Source of the DNA: Artemisia argyi
Taxonomy: Eukaryota; Streptophyta; Magnoliopsida; Asterales; Asteraceae
Direction: 5' to 3'
NCBI GenBank assembly: GCA_030686995.1
Contig: CM060702.1
Span: forward strand, 69,717,440 to 69,781,439
Length of the DNA: 64,000 nucleotides
In this document: piece by piece, positions 57,764 through 64,000 of the stretch
How positions within the stretch are numbered: position 1 is the first letter of the stretch
How the letters are laid out: every line of letters starts with the position of its first letter
The notes under the pieces: generated by a model
Seen by the model: the letters and a program-made list of their open reading frames with translations, nothing else
Databases searched by the model: none
What the model was told of the DNA's origin: nothing
Made by a program: the position numbers and the translations under genes

Positions 57764-59158
57764 TGATGAGGCGAAAAATGATCCGTTTTTAGGGGGTCAT
57801 TTAAGCTCGAATCCGAATTTATTTGATCAAATATTGCCCTAAATCGTTCCTTTTGTGATTTTAGGTACTTTGGGAGAGAAATCTGGAAAATGAAGCAATT
57901 AGGACATTTTTGGAGCATAAAAGTGAAGAAAACGCCAAAGTCTTAATTTTCCATGCTGGGAACAGTAGGTGACGGCGTCAAGAGCAAAACCTTGACGGCG
58001 TCAAGAGCAAATTTCATGAATTTCCATGACGACCCAGAACAGATTTGACGGCGTCACGTAGGAAGGGCGTCAAGAGTAAAAGAGTCATGACGGCCTGGAA
58101 GTGTATAAGTCTTGACGGCGTCAGAAGTAGATCCAGGCAGTCCGAGAAGAGTTTTGGCGGCGAGGTGACGGCGTCACAAGTTTATTCTTGACGCCGTCAA
58201 ACCTATTTTTCTATATATAGTTTTCTAATTTTCACACATTAGGGGAGAGAAGTTTTGGGAGAAACCCTAAGTACGATTTTGGTGTAACTTTACAGGTTTT
58301 TCAAGGGTTCCAACCCCTTGATACCTTGCATGTTTAATCAAGATAAGTGTTCTTCTAATTCAATCAATATGTCTATGTGTTGGTTGTCTATATCTTGTTC
58401 TTGTCTTAATTCTATCATGCTAGGCTAGATCTATCTTGTGTTTGCTTAGATCTAATGAAACCTAGATGTTAATTATGTGTTGATTACTTGTTTATTCTTG
58501 TCTTGGATGAATGATTTATATGTTAGGCTTAAGAAAACTGGCAGATCTCCACTTGGTAACATGCTTGAATGTCTTAAGAAACATGAACCGAGGCGCACTA
58601 GGTCTTTATTGGTTGTATTTAATGCATGAGCCACTGTTTACAATCCCTATAGTTGTGCTGGGCATGGTGTAGGAGGAGATAAGAGCTCATAGAATTGGGA
58701 GTTATGTGTGCCACCCCATGAAGTCATCCATGCAATTATAACAAGTAATTAACGTGTAAAAGATGTCTAGGGAGTAATGAAATCTAAGTAAACACATTTT
58801 CTCCAATTACTGCTCACAACCTTAGTATAATTAGTTTATTTTCATTTTTAGTATTTTATTTTGATTGCATCTTAGTATTGGGTTAGTTGATTAGCAACTA
58901 ATTCCGCCCAAATCCTTCAAACCCCGAGATTTTACTTGCTTTCATAAAAATATAAAAACACAAAAATAATCATCCCTCACCTTTAGAACTAGTATTTAGG
59001 CTTTCTAATCCTAGCGACACTATTCCTAAGCTGAACGATCAATCCCCCGGTACTTGTCACTATACTATACTACAACGATCAGGTACACTGCCTGGTGGGG
59101 GTTGTAAGCTTCTCGAGATCCCTCGAGAGGTAAAGCCTGTTGCGATTCCCACGCATCA
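57764..59158 (+). repeat. LTR 1 of the rearranged gag element (1395 bp)
   Basis: Begins TGATGAGGCG, ends CACGCATCA. It contains six TGACGSCGTCA sites (57970-58199), the TATA box CTATATATAG (58211-58220) and the tRNA-Asp 5' complement (59064-59078). It lacks 22 bp present in the partner LTR after the shared word CCACCCCATGAA (near 58728). Confidence 0.9.
57970..58220 (+). promoter_or_regulatory. TGACGSCGTCA array and TATA box
   Basis: Sites at 57970, 57993, 58046, 58113, 58166 and 58189, then CTATATATAG at 58211. The last site is only 11 bp from the TATA box. The matching array in LTR 2 is about 2834 bp to the right. Confidence 0.7.
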
Positions 59159-59164
59159 AGTTTT

Positions 59165-59181
59165 TGGCGCCGCTGCCGGGG
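59165..59181 (+). other. Primer-binding site, tRNA-Asp type
   Basis: TGGCGCCGCTGCCGGGG: 16 of 17 bases complement the 3' end of plant tRNA-Asp. Confidence 0.88.
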
Positions 59182-59319
59182 AATAGTTATTGTCTAGGTT
59201 AGAATTTCTTTTTATTAGGTCTACTTGCTAGATTCCTTTCTAGTAAGATTTTATTTTTATTTTTAGGTTTCTTTAGTCTATCTATTTCTTTGTGCCTTTG
59301 TTCGTAACCACCCGACACC

Positions 59320-60525
59320 ATGGACAACGGGAACATCTTTGAACCCGTCATCCCACCACAACAAAACCCACCATTAGAACCCCTTAGGCCCCGAACCTTA
59401 GGAGAGTATTCCCGACCTAGCCACCAAGGCTACTGAAACACCATTGGGAGCCAATGTGTCCCCCTTGCGATCCGACACCATCCGGTTGGTGCAAAGCGGA
59501 TGTGCATTCCATGGACTTCGTTCCGAAGATCCAAACCAACATCTTAAGGACTTCCTCAAAATCGTAGATTCCATAGACCTAGGTGTTGAAACTAGAGAGA
59601 CTACCCGTTTACGCCTATTCCAATTCTCTCTATGGGATCAAGCTAGTCAATGGCTTGAGCGTTTACCCGCGTGATCCATCACCACATGGGATGATCTCAC
59701 CACTCGTTTCCTTGCTCAATTTTTCCCACCGGGGAGAACTACTAAGCTTAGAAATGACATCTTGATGTTCCAACAACGTCAAAATGAATCTCTTTATGAA
59801 GCATGGACTCGTTTCAAGGACTTACGTCAAAAAGTCCCTCATCATGGCATAGATCTTTGGCTCCAAGTCCAAATTTTTTATGACCATATCGACATCTCCA
59901 CGAGGCGAGCCATTGACCAATCGGCCGGTGGTAAGCTACGTGATCTAAGTGCGGAAAAATCATGGGAACTCATAGAAGATCTTGCTCTCTATGACAACGA
60001 AAGTTGGAATGATCCCCGTGATTTGAACAAAACGGTCAAGGCAATATCTTTGCCTTCGAACAATTCTAGCACTCCCGACCGTAGGATCATGGAACTTGAA
60101 GGTCGAGTCAAGTCTCTCATGAAATATTACGAAGCTCCAAAATCCTTAAGCCATGAAAGCATAATCACTTCCACATGTAAATTATGTAATGGTCCTCACG
60201 AGACTCACAACTGCATGGAGCTTCCAAAACGTGCTTATAACGAATTCACATCGTCACACGTGGGACGAGGCCCTCGCACTTCTGACGAGGCCTATGAAGC
60301 ATGGAAGGATAAACCTAATTTCAGAGGACACCAAACGCGGAGCGTATCCTTCAATGACTCCTCACCCCTCACTTGGTCCGAGCATTTTCCCTCACAAAGC
60401 ACTCCTAGGCAGAGCTGTGAAGACGCCTTGCGAAAGTTCATTCTATCTCAAGAATTACAGCTCTCCACGCTCGAGGCTAAATTTAGACAACAGCAGGCCG
60501 ATGTGAATAACAAGATTTGTAATCT
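59320..60525 (+). pseudogene. Broken gag of the rearranged element
   Basis: It starts MDNGNIFEPVIPPQQNPP. A TGA at 59432-59434 follows SHQGY, then a small deletion shifts the frame near 59445. Another TGA near 59672 replaces the glycine of LPAGSITTW. The frame then runs through EAWTRFKDLRQKVPHHGIDL, LALYDNESWNDPRDLNK and a knuckle CKLCNGPHETHNC (CX2CX3HX4C). It is truncated after QQQADVNNKI by deletion. It is similar throughout to the intact gag at 30965-33202 but diverges after the knuckle. Confidence 0.85.
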
Positions 60526-60597
60526 GTTAACTTGTATTTTGACTAGAATAAAAGCGCATTTTCTTTAGGACAAGCAAATCTCAAGTGTAAGGGTATA

Positions 60598-62014
60598 TGA
60601 TGAGGCGAAAAATGATCCGTTTTTAGGGGGTCATTTAAGCCCAAATCCGAATTTATTTGATCAAATATTGCCCTAAATCGTTCCTTTTGTGATTTTAGGT
60701 ACTTTGGGAGAGAAATCTGGAAAATGAAGCAATTCGGACGTTTTTGGAGCATAAAAGTGAAGAAAACGCCAAAGTCTTAATTTTCCATGCTGGGAACAGT
60801 AGGTGACGGCGTCAAGAGCAAAACCTTGACGGCGTCAAGAGCAAATTTCATGAATTTCCATGACGACCCAGAACAGATTTGACGGCGTCACGTAGGAAGG
60901 GAGCCAAGAGTAAAAGAGTCATGACGGCCTGGAAGTGTATAAGTCTTGACGGCGTCAGAAGTAGATCTAAGCAGTCCGAGAAGAGTTTTGGCGGCGAGGT
61001 GACGGCGTCACAAGTTTATTCTTGACGCCGTCAAACCTATTTTTCTATATATAGTTTTCTAATTTTCACACATTAGGGGAGAGAAGTTTTGGGAGAAACC
61101 CTAAGTACGATTTTGGTGTAACTTTACAGGTTTTTCAAGGGTTCCAACCCCTTGATACCTTGCATGTTTAATCAAGATAAGTGTTCTTCTAATTCAATCA
61201 ATATGTCTATGTGTTGGTTGTCTATATCTTGTTCTTGTCTTAATTCTATCATGCTAGGCTAGATCTATCTTGTGTTTGCTTAGATCTAATGAAACCTAGA
61301 TGTTAATTATGTGTTGATTACTTGTTTATTCTTGTCTTGGATGAATGATTTATATGTTAGGCTTAAGAAAACTAGCAGATCTCCACTTGGTAACATGCTT
61401 GAACGTCTTAAGAAACATGAACCGAGGCGCACTAGGTCTTTATTGGTTGTATTTAATGCATGAGCCACTGTTTACAATGCCTATAGTTGTGTTGGGCATG
61501 GTGTAGGAGGAGATAAGAGCTCATAGAATTGGGGAGTTATGTGTGCCACCCCATGAATGGTATTAAGGAATATGATCCGTCATCCATGCAATTATAACAA
61601 GTAATTAACGTGTAAAAGATGTCTAGGGAGTAATGAAATCTAAGTAAACACATTTTCTCCAATTACTGCTCACAACCTTAGTATAATTAGTTTATTTTCA
61701 TTTTTAGTATTTTATTTTGATTGCATCTTAGTATTGGGTTAGTTGATTAGCAACTAATTCCGCCCAAATCCTTCAAACCCCGAGATTTTACTTGCTTTCA
61801 TAAAAATATAAAAACACAAAAATAATCATCCCTCACCTTTAGAACTAGTATTTAGGCTTTCTAATCCTAGCGACACTATTCCTAAGCTGAACGATCAATC
61901 CCCCGGTACTTGTCACTATACTATACTACAACGATCAGGTACACTGCCTGGTGGGGGTTGTAAGCTTCTCGAGATCCCTCGAGAGGTAAAGCCTGTTGCG
62001 ATTCCCACGCATCA
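60598..62014 (+). repeat. LTR 2 of the rearranged gag element (1417 bp)
   Basis: Colinear with LTR 1. The tRNA-Asp 5' complement is at 61920-61934. Ends CACGCATCA and is followed by unrelated DNA. Confidence 0.9.
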
Positions 62015-62800
62015 TGCTTGAAGGTGACATTGGAAAGGGAGAGGAAGGTGCTTGCTGGGTTGGTTGCGCTTTTGGATCTGGGTCGAGAAGGAAGGGAAGA
62101 GAAGAAGGTGAATCTTTTCTGGTTCGAGTGACGGGCTGGCCACCTTTTGTGGTATATTTTGGTCATATTTTATGTCTTGATGGTGTATGGGTCTTGTTTG
62201 GTTGTCAATGTGCTTTGTGTCTGTTTGTGTAAGGATTTGCCATCATGTATTGTGGTCTTTTTTAGACATTTTGATGTAATGAAACACATTGTAATATGTT
62301 TAATGAATGGATATTATATAATGTTATGTTTTATGTTTCATAATTATTGTTAGTTTTGTTTCAATGTTACATTAACTGCATTCTTTTTGCTACATCTTAA
62401 GATAAGAAACCTTGCTAAACCGGTGCGAAATACCTGTAATGATTGTATAGTGTCAAACCTATGTCGCTTTTACTGGAAATGTAAATGTGCTAACCATTAG
62501 CAAACACTGAAAACATAGTTCATTACCCATTACCAGTTAACCTTATACAGCCGATGTTCTGGAGATGTTGCACAAAAAAGAAGCATGCTACCAAGTTCTG
62601 TTACATTGCTGTTGATAGGATCTAAACATAGTTACATACTGCATTGTTTTTAGGATGCAGGCAAGAAGGCCGCATCTAATTACCAAAAGGTGGAAGTAAC
62701 TTTCTTTAAAGCATAACTAGTAGTGCATAGTTACGTGGACTATTATACATAGATAATTGACAAATGCGCCTAGCATTTGCGATTTGCAAGGTTGCTCTGT
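62015..62800. other. Intergenic or 3' flank of the RPA-like gene
   Basis: Open frames near 61996-62353 have no recognised domain, and the first overlaps the LTR end. Nothing else is supported. Confidence 0.35.
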
Positions 62801-64000
62801 TCATTCTTCTTTCTTTGATTTTTTAGAAGATGCTGCTGCTTCATCTTCGTTCCCTGTGAAAAGGGCTCTCCTGGCAGTTCTTTTAGTGGGTTCGTTTTTG
62901 GGTTTTGCTTGTTTAGGTAAAGAGGTTTCTTCTGTTGGTGGTGTTGTGTGTGGTTCTTTTGGTTCAGGGGTCTCAGGTGGTTCACCCTTTGGAATGTCAG
63001 TGTTTGCTGGTGTGTTCATCGGAATTGCATTTTTTGAAGCTTCTTCAATTTTGGGTTTTGAAGTTTCGGCTGCAGCAATTTGATCTGTTCCAATTTTGGT
63101 GGATGTATCAACTGTTTGCAGCGCATCCTGAGCAGAAGAACTGGTGCCGCTTTCGTTAGTTGCAATGTTACCTGATGTCAGTAACGGTGTCTCATCCCAA
63201 CAGGTATCAAGAATTAAAACATGTTTTTCCTTTGTACATTCTGGATCCTAGTGTAACTGAAAGATTTTTTTCTTTCCTTTTAGAGCAAGCAGTTCTCCTG
63301 GATAGTCATAGGAATTTCCGTCAGGTATGCTCTGTAACAATTCTTTGCAATCTTTTACCAGTGTGTTTGCTTCATTACTGAAACACGTCGTCGTTCCATA
63401 TGCAGTTCCATCAGATAATTGGACTCTGAAGCAATTGCTGTTTGAAAAAATAAAGACTTTAATAATGAAACAATTTTGTTATAAACAGTTGTGTATGTAT
63501 TATACTTTACCTGTAAAGCAAGTCATCCTCAGAGGTTGGCTGCTTACAATGGCTATGAGGAAATCGTTTAGAAATTTTAAACTTGCAGTCTGAGCATTTC
63601 CTGTAAAACCATGACCTTTTTGTATCGATTTTGTCTATTGTAGCAACGACAGTAAAACGGACATTCTGTTTCATTAAAATTTTAAACGTGTATTAGCTTC
63701 TAATTTGATAAGGACTATGTTACAATTGCTTATTACCTGCTGGTTTTGTGGATTTTCTTTGGCTAAATTTGCTAGGGTGACGCGGTTTCTCCACTTTTCT
63801 TGCTCTGGATCTGCACATCTTTGGTGCCGGATATTGAGTATTGCTGGTGGGTCAAAGAATTCTTCGTACCTATATCATTAATCCATGTAAGTTAACTTCT
63901 TTTAAAAAGGTAAACTATAAGATTAGTCTATTAGTTTGTCTTCTTACACACTGCGGATTTCAACGCATTCTGGTATGGAAGGATTGAAATAATATGACGT
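62801..64000 (-). pseudogene. Partial RPA large-subunit-like gene (C-terminal half), runs off the window
   Basis: Exons read from the right: 64000-63948 (FNPSIPECVEIRSV), 63869-63737 (EEFFDPPAILNIRHQRCADP), 63665-63511 (VRFTVVATIDKID, then CSDCKFKISKRFPHSHC, a zinc-ribbon) and 63425-62801. All joins are in frame at GT-AG borders. The order (end of OB-B, then OB-C with a CX2C...HXC zinc site) fits RPA1-like proteins of plant Helitrons. The tail is Pro/Lys-rich and ends TKRTARRALF...KKSKKEE. One in-frame TAG at 63250-63248 follows KKKIFQLH; the frame is open on both sides of it, so inactivation is recent, or the base is a sequence error. The start is outside the window. Confidence 0.72.

Larger units (their letters stand above)
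57679..62014 (+). mobile_element. Rearranged gag element related to the innermost nest element
   Basis: Order: a tail of internal sequence with polypurine tract (57679-57763), LTR (57764-59158), primer site (59165-59181), broken gag (59320-60525), internal tail (60526-60597), LTR (60598-62014). A true insertion would start with the LTR. The extra tail on the left means this is the product of recombination between tandem copies, or a copy with its first LTR lost. No target duplication was found. Internal DNA from mid-gag to the polypurine region is deleted. Confidence 0.85.

Noticed and set aside
62757..63083. 108-codon plus-strand Gly/Ser/Val-rich frame
   Set aside because: It is the antisense of the RPA-like gene's last exon, whose minus-strand frame joins four upstream exons.

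Overview
This is a nuclear plant window (eukaryotic GT-AG introns, AT-rich intergenic DNA, dense nested transposons). The gag-type proteins at 25443-27062 and 30965-33202 match, from memory, gag families abundant in Asteraceae and especially Anthemideae (Tanacetum, Chrysanthemum, Artemisia). I therefore suggest an Asteraceae genome; this is inference, not a search result.

Layout. 1-5150 is intergenic and packed with miniature inverted-repeat elements (MITEs): a fold-back Stowaway type, a 60-bp-TIR element and two hAT-type elements with exact 8-bp target duplications. 5298-10403 (minus) holds the one clearly intact conserved host gene, galactokinase: 13 exons that I could join in frame to 497 codons. 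13126-16317 is a CACTA transposon with ATT target duplications. It carries a broken pectate lyase gene fragment and a ladder of short hairpins, and it sits in the 3' part of a probable LTR element whose LTR is about 16563-17822.

18096-44638 is a three-level nest. A minus-strand Copia-like element with 789-bp LTRs and no recognisable coding (TSD ATTAC) is split by a plus-strand element with 3.9-kb LTRs and a gag-like pseudogene (TSD CTGAG). That one is split by a young minus-strand gag-protease element with identical-length 1406-bp LTRs (TSD GCCCG). None of the three shows reverse transcriptase or integrase, so all depend on proteins supplied elsewhere. A rearranged relative of the innermost element lies at 57679-62014.

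45.7-64 kb is a Helitron-like neighbourhood. It has a decayed, intron-bearing replication protein A (RPA) large-subunit-like pseudogene (47.5-48.4 kb), a second unit of unrecognised exon-like pieces (52.7-57.3 kb) and a partial RPA-like gene running off the right edge (62.8-64 kb). The first two units share a consensus E2F site at their right ends. Between them is an intact single-exon gene for an RNase H-domain protein with a predicted myristoylated, membrane-anchored N-terminus (51216-52085).

Most notable signals: LTRs of the innermost family carry, about 85 bp upstream of the tRNA-Asp primer site, a 15-nt complement to the 5' end of the same tRNA; the same LTRs carry 6-7 copies of the palindrome TGACGSCGTCA directly upstream of the TATA box; the CACTA has captured a host gene; and E2F sites sit beside the Helitron-like units.
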